Part shown: positions 49,042-57,720 of the stretch, piece after piece
Position numbering within the stretch: position 1 is the stretch's first letter
How the letters are laid out: each line of letters opens with the position of its first letter
Source: Roseiarcus sp963780825
Lineage (GTDB): Bacteria > Pseudomonadota > Alphaproteobacteria > Rhizobiales > Beijerinckiaceae
Direction: 5' to 3'
DNA: 64,000 nucleotides
Assembly: GCA_963780825.1 (NCBI GenBank)
Contig: CAWADL010000006.1
Coordinates: 142,078 to 206,077 of the forward strand
The notes under the pieces: model-generated
Told to the model about the DNA's origin: nothing
Databases searched by the model: none
What the model saw: the letters and a program-made list of their open reading frames with translations, nothing else
Program-made: the position numbers and the translations under genes

Positions 49042-49446
49042 ATGATCGGCCGGTTGAACCATGTCGCGCTGGCGACGCCGGATTTGGACAAAGCGGCCAA
49101 GCTCTATCGCGAAAGCCTCGGCGCAAACGTGTCCACGCCGCTGCCGCTGCCGGAGCATGGCGTGACGGTGGTGTTCGTCGAGGCGTCAAACACGAAGATC
49201 GAACTGTTGCAGCCGCTCGGCGAGAACTCGCCGATCGCCAAGTTCCTGGAGAAGAACCCGGATGGCGGCATGCACCATATTTGTTTCGAGGTCGACGACA
49301 TTGTTGCAGCGCGCGATACGCTGAAAGCGACCGGCGCGCGCGTGCTTGGCGACGGCGCGCCGAGGATTGGGGCGCACGGGAAGCCGGTGCTATTCCTGCA
49401 TCCGAAGGATTTTCAAGGGACATTGATTGAAATTGAGCAGGCTTGA
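49042..49446 (+). CDS. mce: Methylmalonyl-CoA epimerase
   Basis: Glyoxalase-fold enzyme of 134 residues converting (2S)- to (2R)-methylmalonyl-CoA in propionyl-CoA metabolism. IGRLNHVALATPDLDKAAKL carries the first metal His; KIELLQPLGENSPIAKFLEK NPDGGMHHICFEVDD supplies Glu and His, and FLHPKDFQGTLIEIEQ the last Glu. ATG 49042 is 7 bases after rnj, and it is the last gene of the nuo-linked run. No mutase gene is nearby. A compound repeat starts 20 bases after the stop. Confidence 0.93.
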   Translation: MIGRLNHVALATPDLDKAAKLYRESLGANVSTPLPLPEHGVTVVFVEASNTKIELLQPLGENSPIAKFLEKNPDGGMHHICFEVDDIVAARDTLKATGARVLGDGAPRIGAHGKPVLFLHPKDFQGTLIEIEQA

Positions 49447-49465
49447 GGGAGAGCGTTCAGCAATC

Positions 49466-49694
49466 CGTCATTGCGAGCGAAGCGAAGCCATCCAGCCTAC
49501 GGGCGCAACGTCCGGCGCCGGACTGTCCGCCGAGCGTTCGGTTCAACGGGTTCAACCTACAACCGTCCGCGGATGAGGAGACATCGTCATTGCGAGGAGC
49601 GAAGCGACGCGGCAATCCATGCCGCCCCCGTAGCGTCACTATCCGGCACATCGTCGATCACACGCTGGATTGCTTCGCTTCGCTCGCAATGACG
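49466..49694. repeat. Compound dispersed repeat, ATTGCGAGCGAAGCG family (copy 3)
   Basis: Three copies of the end sequence occur in 229 bp: CGTCATTGCGAGCGAAGCGA at 49466, a variant CATTGCGAGGAGCGAAGCGA CG at about 49588, and the inverted TTGCTTCGCTTCGCTCGCAA TGACG at 49670-49694. The middle variant resembles the right end of copy 1. It looks like one element inserted beside or within another. Non-coding. Confidence 0.85.
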
Positions 49695-49726
49695 GTAAGC
49701 ATGAGTTACCCCTGATCTCTCATCTC

Positions 49727-52225
49727 TCACGCTGCCGCCGCTCTCACCTTGACCAGCGCCGAAAGCAGGTCTTCCTCCCACATCGGCCGACCAAACAAAA
49801 AGCCCTGCGCGAGCCGGCATCCGCTGCGACGCAGGAATTCGGCCTGCGCCTCCGTCTCCACGCCCTCGGCCAGCACCTCGACATCGAGCGAATGGCCGAG
49901 GCGGATGACGCTGGCGGCGATCTCCATACCTGTCGCATCGAACGGCACATCGATGATGAACGCTCGGTCGAGCTTCAACCTGTCGATCGAAAAGTTCTTG
50001 AGATAGGCCAGCGAGGAATGACCGGTCCCGAAATCGTCGACGGCGACCCGAAGGCCCAGCGCGCGCAATTGCGCGAGCTTGGCCGGGGCGTCCTTCTGGG
50101 CCATCAGCACGCTTTCGGTGATCTCGATTTCAACCTTGTTGGTGGGCAATCCACATTCGTCGAGGATGCCAACGATCCGGTCGCAGAAGTCGGGACGCTC
50201 GAACTGGCGCGGCGAGATATTCACTGACAGCACGTCGAGTTCGCAGCCGGCGTCGAGCCAGCTCTTCATGCGCTGCGCGGCGCGGCGTAGCACCCACTCG
50301 CCGATCGGCACGATCAATCCGGTTTTCTCCGCGAGTGGAATGAACTTGCCGGGCGGCGTCAGCCCTTCCGGCGCGCGCCAGCGCACCAAAGCCTCGACAC
50401 CAAATATTCGCCCGCTGTTCAATTCAACCAGTGGCTGAAACTGCAGGTCGAGTTCGTCGCGCTCAAGCGCCCGCCTCAGCCCGATCTCGAGCTCCAGCCG
50501 CTCGCGCGCTTCTGACATGTGGCGAGGCTCGTAGAAGCGCACGCCGCCGCCGAGTTCCTTCGCGACATAGAGCGCGGACTCGGCCTGCTGCATCAGCGCA
50601 TCAGCATCGAACTCGCCGTGATCGAACCAGGTCACGCCGATATCGACGCCGCTATAAGCCTTGGCGCCGTTGGCGAATTCGAATGGCGCCGCCATTTCTC
50701 GCATCAATTCGCGTGCGAAAGCCTGCGCCTCCTCTCGGCTCTCGCAGGACTGACGAAGGATCGCGAATTCGTCGGCGGCGATGCGCGCCAGCATATCCTT
50801 GGCGCCGAGCTTTTGCTGAAAGCGCTTGGCCGTCCGTGCAAACAACTCGTCGCCGGCGAGATGGCCGAGGCTCTCGACGATCGAGCGAAAACGGTCGAGT
50901 TCGACATGCAGCAACACCGCGCCGCCGCCGCGCTCTCCGAGCTCGGCAATCGCGCTTTCGATCCGGCGGCGCAGCGAAAGCCGGTTGGGTAGCGCGGTCT
51001 CGGCGTCGTGATGAGCGAGAAAATCGAGTCGGGCGCGGGAGCGTTTGTATTCGCCAATGTCGGAGTAGAGGGCGACATAACCGGAGGGTTGACCATAGTC
51101 GTCGCGAACCACACTGATCGTCGCCCAAAACGGCGCAACGGCGCCATCCTTTCGGCGGTTCCATATCTCGCCGCGCCAGAGATCCGCGCTCTGCAGATCG
51201 TCGTACATCTGTTGAAAGAAGCCGAAGTCGTGACGGCCCGAGCGCAAAAGCCCGACCTTGCGGCCCTTGACCTCCTCGCTGCGGTAGCCGGTCAAGGCTT
51301 CGAAGGCGGGATTGACGGTTTCGATCCGACCGGAAAAATCGGCGACGAGGATGCCTTCGTGGGTGTTGGCGAACACCGTGGAAGAGCGGCGCAGTTCGGC
51401 CTCGTGACGTTTGCGCAGTGTAATGTCCTGGTGCGTGCCGACGAGGCGCACCATGCGATGGTGTTCATCGAAGACCGGAAAACCGCGCGAGTGGATGTCG
51501 AGCCATCGCCCGTCCTTATGACGAAGCTTGATCTCGAGCTCATATGTCTCGATTTCCCGCGCTTCCAGCCGCCTTATCTGTTCGCTCACCGCTTCGGTGA
51601 CGCCGGGCGCTGCGAGCGGCAGCCAGGAGTCCAACTCGTCGCCGAGTTCGTTCTCCGCGTAACCCAGCATCGATTTCCAGCGCGGCGACAAATAAGTCTT
51701 GTTCTCGGTGACGCGCCAATCGAACAGGCCTTCGTTGGCGCCCTTCATGGCGAGCCGGAACCGCTCCTCGCTTTCGCGCAGCGCCAGTTCAGAGGATCTG
51801 CGGCCCGTGACGTCCTCGATCATCAGCAGCACGATCGGCGGGGCGCCAATCAGTTTGGCCGTGGTCCATGCCGAGAACGACGATCCGTTCTTCATCCGAT
51901 AGACGCGGTCGGCGCTGTAGCCGCGCGCCTCGCCGAGTTTCAGCGAGTCCAGATCCGCCACAAAGGCCTGGCGGCTGTCGTCGTGAAGCAGGATCCGTTT
52001 GTCGAGGCCGATAAGCTCGTCAGGGGCGTAGCCAAAGAGCGCGCAGAACATTGCATTGGCGCGAAGCAGCCGTCCATCGAGGCTGACATGCGCAAGGCCG
52101 ACGCCGGCCTCCTCGAATGTCGCGGCAAATTCTGTTGGCGCGTACGGCGTCGCTCTGACAGCGCGCGCGGCTGCGGGAGGCGCGACCCGCCTTTTCATTC
52201 GCGACAACAGAGAAGAAAAACCCAT
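49727..52225 (-). CDS. PAS-PAS-PAS-GGDEF-EAL c-di-GMP signalling protein with degenerate GGDEF
   Basis: An 832-residue cytoplasmic protein with no transmembrane segment. Three PAS domains with PAC motifs lie at about 30-145, 155-275 (RLVGTHQDITLRKRHEAELR) and 285-405 (GYVALYSDIGEYKRSRARLD). The GGDEF domain (about 415-570) has AADEF in place of GGDEF, so cyclase activity is unlikely. The EAL domain (about 585-825) keeps VEALVRW, ITESVLM, VDDFGTGHSSLAYLK, KLDRAFI and ETEAQAEFL, so it probably hydrolyses c-di-GMP. ATG 52225 is preferred to a TTG four codons upstream. It is divergent from a glycosyltransferase gene across 250 bases, which hints at control of a polysaccharide. Confidence 0.92.
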   Translation of the reverse strand: MGFSSLLSRMKRRVAPPAAARAVRATPYAPTEFAATFEEAGVGLAHVSLDGRLLRANAMFCALFGYAPDELIGLDKRILLHDDSRQAFVADLDSLKLGEARGYSADRVYRMKNGSSFSAWTTAKLIGAPPIVLLMIEDVTGRRSSELALRESEERFRLAMKGANEGLFDWRVTENKTYLSPRWKSMLGYAENELGDELDSWLPLAAPGVTEAVSEQIRRLEAREIETYELEIKLRHKDGRWLDIHSRGFPVFDEHHRMVRLVGTHQDITLRKRHEAELRRSSTVFANTHEGILVADFSGRIETVNPAFEALTGYRSEEVKGRKVGLLRSGRHDFGFFQQMYDDLQSADLWRGEIWNRRKDGAVAPFWATISVVRDDYGQPSGYVALYSDIGEYKRSRARLDFLAHHDAETALPNRLSLRRRIESAIAELGERGGGAVLLHVELDRFRSIVESLGHLAGDELFARTAKRFQQKLGAKDMLARIAADEFAILRQSCESREEAQAFARELMREMAAPFEFANGAKAYSGVDIGVTWFDHGEFDADALMQQAESALYVAKELGGGVRFYEPRHMSEARERLELEIGLRRALERDELDLQFQPLVELNSGRIFGVEALVRWRAPEGLTPPGKFIPLAEKTGLIVPIGEWVLRRAAQRMKSWLDAGCELDVLSVNISPRQFERPDFCDRIVGILDECGLPTNKVEIEITESVLMAQKDAPAKLAQLRALGLRVAVDDFGTGHSSLAYLKNFSIDRLKLDRAFIIDVPFDATGMEIAASVIRLGHSLDVEVLAEGVETEAQAEFLRRSGCRLAQGFLFGRPMWEEDLLSALVKVRAAAA

Positions 52226-52474
52226 ATGAGCGCGCAATCGCCTTCCGGAATCGGCCGGTCGCGTTGCCTGTTGTCGACAACGCAGCCTGGGATCGGGGGG
52301 TGAATCGGCTCAGAGGCCAGACCGGTCGAACGGCGTCATGCCTCGAACGTTTGTGAAAACGTCCGTCGCTCGTCGATTTCTTATAGCCGCGCGAAATTTC
52401 CTGAATGTTAATGGGCCGATATAGACACCCCCTCTGGGGCTTTGCGAACACGCATAAATGCGCGAGAGGGGCGC

Positions 52475-53521
52475 ATGCGGGTGAGTTTCGATGGCGGGGC
52501 CCTGAATGAACGCGGTGTCGCGGTCGCGTTGTACGACTACGCCTATCACGCGCGCCGGCAACTCGGGGTCGAACCGATCGTGCTGCATGACGCGAGCGCC
52601 CCGGTGGACGCCGATCAGGTCGCGCGTTTCGCCGCCGCCTTCCCGACGCGGGCCTATTGCAGCGCCGACGAACGGCGCGGGCTTATCGAGGATGAACGCA
52701 TCGACGTCGCCTACGCGCTGAAGACGACACGGCCGCGCTATCCGACATTCCCGGGGCGGCGCACGGCCATCCACGAGGTGTTCCGCTTCTTCGATCCGCA
52801 TGGGGACGCCTACGCCTACATCTCCCCTTGGCTCGCCGAGGCCGCCGCCGCGGGCCGCTATCCCGCCGTGCCGCATATCGTCGATCCCCCGCCGCCCCAG
52901 GGGGATCTGCGGGCGGAGTACGGGGTGCCTCGGGAGGCCGTGGTGGTGGGTCGCCATGGCGGCCCGGATCAGTTGAACGCGCCGTTCATCCCGGCGGCGA
53001 TCGAGGCCGCGCTGGCGGCGAGGCCCGACCTCTGGGTGATGTTGCTCAATACCGCGCGGTTCTCGAACCACGAACGCATCGTCCACGTCCCCCGGCTGCC
53101 CGATCGAAGGGGGGTGGCCGACTTCGTCGCCAGTTGCGACGTCGGGCTCAATGCGCGGCGCGGCGGCGAAGCGTTCGGGCTGGCGATCGCGGAGTTTCTT
53201 GCGCAGGACAAGCCGGTGTTGGTGTGGGAAGGCGGCCGCGACCGCCACCATCTCGCGCTGGTCGACGATCCAGAATATCGCTTCCGCACAGGTGGGGATC
53301 TCGTGCGCGCGCTTACACGCTTCGAGCCTCGACCGGGCGCGGGGCGCTGGCGGGCGCGCGTTGCGCGCTTCGCGCCCGAGCCGGTGATGCAGACATTCGC
53401 ACGTGTGTTCCTTGAGGGCGGACCACAGCCAAGACCTCGGCTGCCGATTGGCTTTCGCCTGTTGGCGCGGGCGAAAGAGCGCGCGCAGCGGTGGCGCGAC
53501 GCCCGCTGGATGCGGAGTTAG
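52475..53521 (+). CDS. Probable glycosyltransferase (GT-B, family 4-like)
   Basis: A 348-residue protein. MRVSFDGGALNERGVAVALY resembles the N-terminus of GT4 enzymes, and the C-terminal half has RRGGEAFGLAIAEFLAQDKP VLVWEGGRDRHH, a donor-binding loop with the E-A-F-G-L-A-I-A-E acidic pair. Middle segments AYISPWLAEAA and VGRHGGPDQLN fit the domain linker. ATG 52475 has GAGAGGGG upstream; an in-frame TTG/ATG farther back lacks this. A basic Arg-rich C-terminus may touch the membrane. It stands alone, so its product is unknown. The family call is from motifs only. Confidence 0.7.
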   Translation: MRVSFDGGALNERGVAVALYDYAYHARRQLGVEPIVLHDASAPVDADQVARFAAAFPTRAYCSADERRGLIEDERIDVAYALKTTRPRYPTFPGRRTAIHEVFRFFDPHGDAYAYISPWLAEAAAAGRYPAVPHIVDPPPPQGDLRAEYGVPREAVVVGRHGGPDQLNAPFIPAAIEAALAARPDLWVMLLNTARFSNHERIVHVPRLPDRRGVADFVASCDVGLNARRGGEAFGLAIAEFLAQDKPVLVWEGGRDRHHLALVDDPEYRFRTGGDLVRALTRFEPRPGAGRWRARVARFAPEPVMQTFARVFLEGGPQPRPRLPIGFRLLARAKERAQRWRDARWMRS

Positions 53522-53570
53522 CGCCGGGCTGAAGCGTTACTATGTGCGAAGTGGCGATCAGGCGCCTTGC

Positions 53571-53658
53571 GGAGCGTCGGCCTCCAGGCCGACGTTGGGG
53601 TTGAAACGTAAGCCGGCTGAGCGGCGCCCAAAAAGGTCGGCGTGGACGCCGACCCTCC
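53571..53658. repeat. Intergenic two-hairpin repeat, copy E
   Basis: Left hairpin GGAGCGTCGGCC-TCCA-GGCCGACG, right hairpin GGTCGGCG-TGGA-CGCCGACC-CTCC, about 40 bases apart. The two stems differ (GGCC versus GGCG at the tip) yet each is perfectly paired. It lies between convergent genes and could serve as a bidirectional terminator-like structure. Confidence 0.85.
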
Positions 53659-53690
53659 GCCTGGCTCGCAGGACTATCCAATCGAACTCT

Positions 53691-54224
53691 CTAGAAACCC
53701 GGATGGCTTGAGAGGAACGCTTGTTCCTCGCCGGTGCTGCGCCGTCCGAGCGCGGCATTTCGGTGTGGAAATCGCGCAAATCGCGCAATGATCTCTCGGT
53801 GCTCGCGGGCGTAACCGGCATCTTCCGGGTCGAGCGATGCAAACAGCGCGACCGATTGGTCCTGAACCGCAATCGCTTCGCTATGCATATAGGGCATGTA
53901 CAAGAACCGTCTTTGCTCCGGTTCGATCGCGGCGTCGAAACCGATTGCAACGCCGGATTGGGCGAGCCTCAGAGCGGCGGCGTCGCTTTCGTAAGCGCGC
54001 GCCGACCCGCGAAACAAGTGGCGCGGCAACTGATCCAACACGATCACCAGCGCAACCAAGCCGCGCGGTGTTTGCTCCCAATCGCTCAGCCGGCCTTGCC
54101 GGGCAGCATCGTAGACGTCGGCGAAGCCTCGACGAAGGCTTTCGTCGAAGGCCTCGTCGCGCTCAAACCAATGCGTACGCGCGTCGTCTGAGAACCAAAA
54201 GGTCAAGACATCTTCGGGCGTCAT
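53691..54224 (-). CDS. DUF924 family protein
   Basis: A 177-residue soluble helical protein of the DUF924 family. The start MTPEDVLTFWFSDDARTHWF, the block GLVALVIVLDQLPRHLFRGS and RRFLYMPYMHSEAIAVQDQS VALF, and the end RFPHRNAALGR are the conserved family pieces. The fold resembles tetratricopeptide-like helical proteins; the biochemical function is unknown. ATG 54224 is the natural start. It is a single gene, convergent with the glycosyltransferase at 52475. Confidence 0.88.
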   Translation of the reverse strand: MTPEDVLTFWFSDDARTHWFERDEAFDESLRRGFADVYDAARQGRLSDWEQTPRGLVALVIVLDQLPRHLFRGSARAYESDAAALRLAQSGVAIGFDAAIEPEQRRFLYMPYMHSEAIAVQDQSVALFASLDPEDAGYAREHREIIARFARFPHRNAALGRRSTGEEQAFLSSHPGF

Positions 54225-54500
54225 AGGCGGTCGCGCTAAGGCATAAAATGGCCCGCGCCAAGGTCGGCCCCAGGCGGGCGAGCGTCCTTCGTCTGCGCAA
54301 ACTTATAGCTTTTCAAGCCGAGCCAACCCCTTAAGGCTAGCTTGACAAAGCCTAAAAAGGCGGCAAATCCATTATGATCATCGTGCGGAAGTAAACCACG
54401 CGCGCGGGGATCAAGCGGGGGGAGATGAGCCAAACCGAGTCAATGCGGTTGGCGCGTTTCGTGCTTCAGCGGTCCGAGACCAAGAGGGGGCGGTCGCGGC
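54225..54500. other. Divergent promoter region of DUF924 gene and liv operon
   Basis: About 275 bases. A short frame with a strong GGGGGGAG site (ATGAGCCAAACC..., 54424-54507) overlaps the livH start and might encode a 27-residue leader, but nothing else supports it. No clear promoter boxes. Confidence 0.35.
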
Positions 54501-55424
54501 ATGGATAATTTTATTCAGCAGCTCATCAATGGGCTGACGCTGGGCTCTATTTATGGGCTCATCGCCATCGGCTACACGATGGTCTTCGGCATCATCGGCA
54601 TGGTCAACTTCGCCCACGGCGACGTTTTCATGTTGTCGGCGTTCATCGCCATGATCGTCTTCCTGCTGCTGACCAAGACGCTCGGCCTCGGCTTCATTCC
54701 CTTGGCGCTCGTCGTCGTGCTGATCGCCGGCATGGCGCTCACTTCGGTCTGGAACTGGACGATCGAACGGCTGGCCTATCGGCCGTTGCGCGGCTCGTTC
54801 CGGCTGGCGCCGCTCATCTCGGCCATCGGCATGTCGATCTTTCTCTCGAACTTCGTCCAGGTCGTGCAGGGTCCGCGCAACAAGCCGATCGCGCCGATGT
54901 TTGCTGAACTCGTCAACATCACCTGGGGCGATCACTCCGTTCAGGTGCAGTACCGGCAGATCGTCATCGTCGTGGTGACCGCGGTGTTGCTGGGCGTGTT
55001 CTGGTATTTGGTCCAGCGCACCAACCTCGGCCGCGCTCAACGCGCCTGCGAGCAGGACCGCAAGATGGCGGCGCTGATCGGCGTCGACGTAGACCGCACC
55101 ATCTCGATCACCTTTATCATCGGCGCCGCGCTCGCCGCCGTCGCCGGCGCCATGTATGTGCTGCAATACGGGGTGGTGAATTTCGCCGACGGTTTCTTGC
55201 CGGGCGTCAAGGCATTCACCGCGGCCGTGCTCGGCGGCATCGGCTCGTTGCCCGGCGCGGTGATAGGCGGTTTGATGATTGGTCTCATCGAGACGCTCTG
55301 GCAGATGATCCCGACCGAAGGCGTGCCTGAGTACAAGGACGTGGCGGCGTTTTCGATCCTGGCGATCACGCTCATCTTCATGCCCTCGGGACTTCTTGGT
55401 CGCCCCGAAATCGAGAAGGTGTGA
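54501..55424 (+). CDS. livH: Branched-chain amino acid ABC transporter permease LivH
   Basis: Inner-membrane permease of 307 residues, one half of the translocation channel. NGLTLGSIYGLIAIGYTMVF GIIGMVNFAHGDVFML is the LivH signature, LGRAQRACEQDRKMAALIGV DVDRTI is the coupling-helix (EAA-like) loop, and AFTAAVLGGIGSLPGAVIGG is the second conserved block. Eight or so hydrophobic segments are visible. It starts an operon livH-M-G-F followed by a DUF6867 gene. Substrate could be branched-chain amino acids or related amides/urea; the binding protein at 58976 favours amino acids. Confidence 0.95.
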   Translation: MDNFIQQLINGLTLGSIYGLIAIGYTMVFGIIGMVNFAHGDVFMLSAFIAMIVFLLLTKTLGLGFIPLALVVVLIAGMALTSVWNWTIERLAYRPLRGSFRLAPLISAIGMSIFLSNFVQVVQGPRNKPIAPMFAELVNITWGDHSVQVQYRQIVIVVVTAVLLGVFWYLVQRTNLGRAQRACEQDRKMAALIGVDVDRTISITFIIGAALAAVAGAMYVLQYGVVNFADGFLPGVKAFTAAVLGGIGSLPGAVIGGLMIGLIETLWQMIPTEGVPEYKDVAAFSILAITLIFMPSGLLGRPEIEKV

Positions 55425-55426
55425 CG

Positions 55427-56809
55427 ATGGCCACCGCTGCCGCAGAAGAAAGAGGCTTCGGCTACGCGTTGCGAGAGGCGGTGATCGCCGCGCTGATCAC
55501 GCTCGCGCTGTGCACGCCGATCATCATGTTCCGGACCAACTCGGATCCGAACGACGGCACACTGCAACTGAACTTCCGGCCGATCGCGGTGCTGGTGTTC
55601 ATGGCGCTGGCGTTCGTCGGCCGGCTCCTCGTCATATCGATCGGCCTGCGCCCGGCGCGGCAGAAAGCCATTCCCAACGTCGGCGCGCCGACCGGTTTTC
55701 GCGCCTTCGTCGGCCACGTGATTGCTCCGATCGGCTTGCTTTTTCTGCTGGTCTATCCCGCCGTCGTGGTGTGGTGGCTCGGCGCCGGCGGCGCGCTGAA
55801 ATGGATCGATAGCTACGGCATCCAAATCCTGATCTATGTGATGCTGGGCTGGGGTCTCAACATCGTCGTCGGCCTCGCGGGCCTGCTAGACCTCGGATAC
55901 GTCGCCTTCTATGCGGTCGGCGCCTACGCCTACACGCTGCTCGCCACCACCTTTGGACTGTCGTTCTGGATCTGCTTGCCGATCGCCGGGATCCTGGCGG
56001 CGTGTTGGGGCATGATCCTCGGCTTTCCGGTGCTGCGTTTGCGCGGCGATTATCTGGCGATCGTCACGCTCGCCTTCGGAGAGATCATCCGCACCATTCT
56101 CATCAACTGGACGGCGTTTTCCGGCGGCTCGGCGGGTATCAGTTCGATCCCGAAGATCACCTTCTTCGGCCTGCGTTTCGTCGACTCCGACGACGGTTTC
56201 GACAACTTCTTCGGCCTCGAATATTCGCCGATTCACGGCAAGCTGTTTCTTTACTACGTAATCCTCGCGTTGGCGCTGATCACCAATTTCGTCACGCTGC
56301 GCCTGCGGCGGCTGCCGATCGGGCGCGCCTGGGAAGCGCTGCGCGAAGACGAAATCGCCTGCCGCTCGTTGGGGCTCAACACCACCAACACCAAGCTTAC
56401 CGCCTTCGCACTCGGCGCCTTCTTCGCCGGGCTCGCTGGCTCCTTCTTCGCGGTGCGCCAAGGTTTTGTCTCGCCGGAGAGCTTCACCTTCGATGAATCG
56501 GCGACGATCCTCGCGATCGTCGTGCTCGGCGGCATGGGTTCGCAGATCGGTGTCGCGCTGGCGGCGGTGTTCCTGATCGGCGGCTTCGAACTGTTGCGCG
56601 AACTTGGCTTCCTGAAAGATCTGATGGCGACCTATTTTGGCATGGATGATTTCGATCCGACGCAATATCGTGGGCTGCTGTTTGGTCTAGCGATGGTTGT
56701 CATGATGGTGGTCAGGCCGCGCGGGTTCGTTTCGACGCGCTCTCCATCGATCTTTCTCGAACGGCGCACGGCGGTTTCCGGCGATCTCGTCAAAGAGGGG
56801 CACGGCTGA
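55427..56809 (+). CDS. livM: Branched-chain amino acid ABC transporter permease LivM
   Basis: Second permease subunit, 460 residues, with an N-terminal extension of about 120 residues containing additional hydrophobic segments before the core. The core has YGIQILIYVMLGWGLNIVVG LAGLLDLGYVAFYAVGAYAY and RLPIGRAWEALREDEIACRS LGLNTTNTKLTAFALGAFFA GLAGSFFA, the LivM signatures. ATG 55427 is chosen; GTG 55421 overlaps the livH stop and would add two residues. The stop overlaps livG by one base. Confidence 0.94.
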   Translation: MATAAAEERGFGYALREAVIAALITLALCTPIIMFRTNSDPNDGTLQLNFRPIAVLVFMALAFVGRLLVISIGLRPARQKAIPNVGAPTGFRAFVGHVIAPIGLLFLLVYPAVVVWWLGAGGALKWIDSYGIQILIYVMLGWGLNIVVGLAGLLDLGYVAFYAVGAYAYTLLATTFGLSFWICLPIAGILAACWGMILGFPVLRLRGDYLAIVTLAFGEIIRTILINWTAFSGGSAGISSIPKITFFGLRFVDSDDGFDNFFGLEYSPIHGKLFLYYVILALALITNFVTLRLRRLPIGRAWEALREDEIACRSLGLNTTNTKLTAFALGAFFAGLAGSFFAVRQGFVSPESFTFDESATILAIVVLGGMGSQIGVALAAVFLIGGFELLRELGFLKDLMATYFGMDDFDPTQYRGLLFGLAMVVMMVVRPRGFVSTRSPSIFLERRTAVSGDLVKEGHG

Positions 56810-57720
56810 TGCGCTGGAAAAGCGATCCCCTGCTCGTCGTCGAAAATCTGACGATGCGCTTCGGCGGCCTGGTGGCCGTCAACAAACTGTCGTTCGCGGT
56901 CGGGCGCCACGATATCACTGCGCTGATTGGGCCAAACGGCGCCGGCAAAACCACGGTGTTCAACTGCGTGACCGGCTTCTACAAGCCGACCGAGGGTCGG
57001 CTCGCGCTCTCGCGCCCCGGCGCCGCGAACCTGCAGGACATCGAGGCGCTGACCCGCTCGTCGGCGCGAAGCTCGAAGATGGGGGACAGCGAGCTGTTTC
57101 TGCTCGAGCGCATGCCCGGCCATCTGATCGCGCGCGACGCCAAGGTCGCGCGCACTTTCCAGAACATCCGTCTGTTTCAGGGCATGACGGTGCTGGAAAA
57201 CATCATGGTCGCGCATCATACGCTGCTGATGCGCGCGAGCGGCTGGACCGTGCTCGGCCTGCTCGGCGCGCCGCACTATCGCGCCACCGAAGCTTGGGCG
57301 ATCGACCGCGCCAAATATTGGCTCGACAAGATCGGCCTGCTCGATCGCGCCGATGATCCCGCCGGCGAATTGCCCTACGGCGCGCAGCGTCGATTGGAGA
57401 TCGCGCGGGCGATGTGCACCGACCCCACGCTGCTATGTCTGGACGAGCCGGCGGCGGGCCTCAATCCGCGCGAGTCGCTGCAGCTCAACACGCTGCTCAA
57501 CTCGATCCGCGACGAGCACGGCGTTTCGATCCTGTTGATTGAGCATGACATGTCGGTGGTGATGCAGATTTCCGATCACGTCGTGGTGCTCGACTATGGG
57601 ACGAAGATCTCCGACGGCACGCCGGTCGAAGTGCGCAACGATCCGAAGGTGATCGCCGCCTATCTCGGCGTCGCCAACTCTGAAGAGCTTGCCGAGGTCG
57701 AGGCGGAGATCCACGCATGA
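56809..57720 (+). CDS. livG: Branched-chain amino acid ABC transporter ATPase LivG
   Basis: ATP-binding subunit of 303 residues. Walker A GPNGAGKTTVFNC, Q-loop FQNIRLFQGM, LPYGAQRRLEIARAM as the ABC signature (LSGGQ position is YGAQ), Walker B LLCLDEPAAGLNP, and switch His in LLIEHDMSVV. Between Walker A and the Q-loop is an insert of about 30 residues (LTRSSARSSKMGDSELFLLE) not present in E. coli LivG but seen in Rhizobiales homologues. ATG 56809 overlaps the livM stop; its stop overlaps livF by 4 bases (ATGA). Confidence 0.95.
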   Translation: MRWKSDPLLVVENLTMRFGGLVAVNKLSFAVGRHDITALIGPNGAGKTTVFNCVTGFYKPTEGRLALSRPGAANLQDIEALTRSSARSSKMGDSELFLLERMPGHLIARDAKVARTFQNIRLFQGMTVLENIMVAHHTLLMRASGWTVLGLLGAPHYRATEAWAIDRAKYWLDKIGLLDRADDPAGELPYGAQRRLEIARAMCTDPTLLCLDEPAAGLNPRESLQLNTLLNSIRDEHGVSILLIEHDMSVVMQISDHVVVLDYGTKISDGTPVEVRNDPKVIAAYLGVANSEELAEVEAEIHA

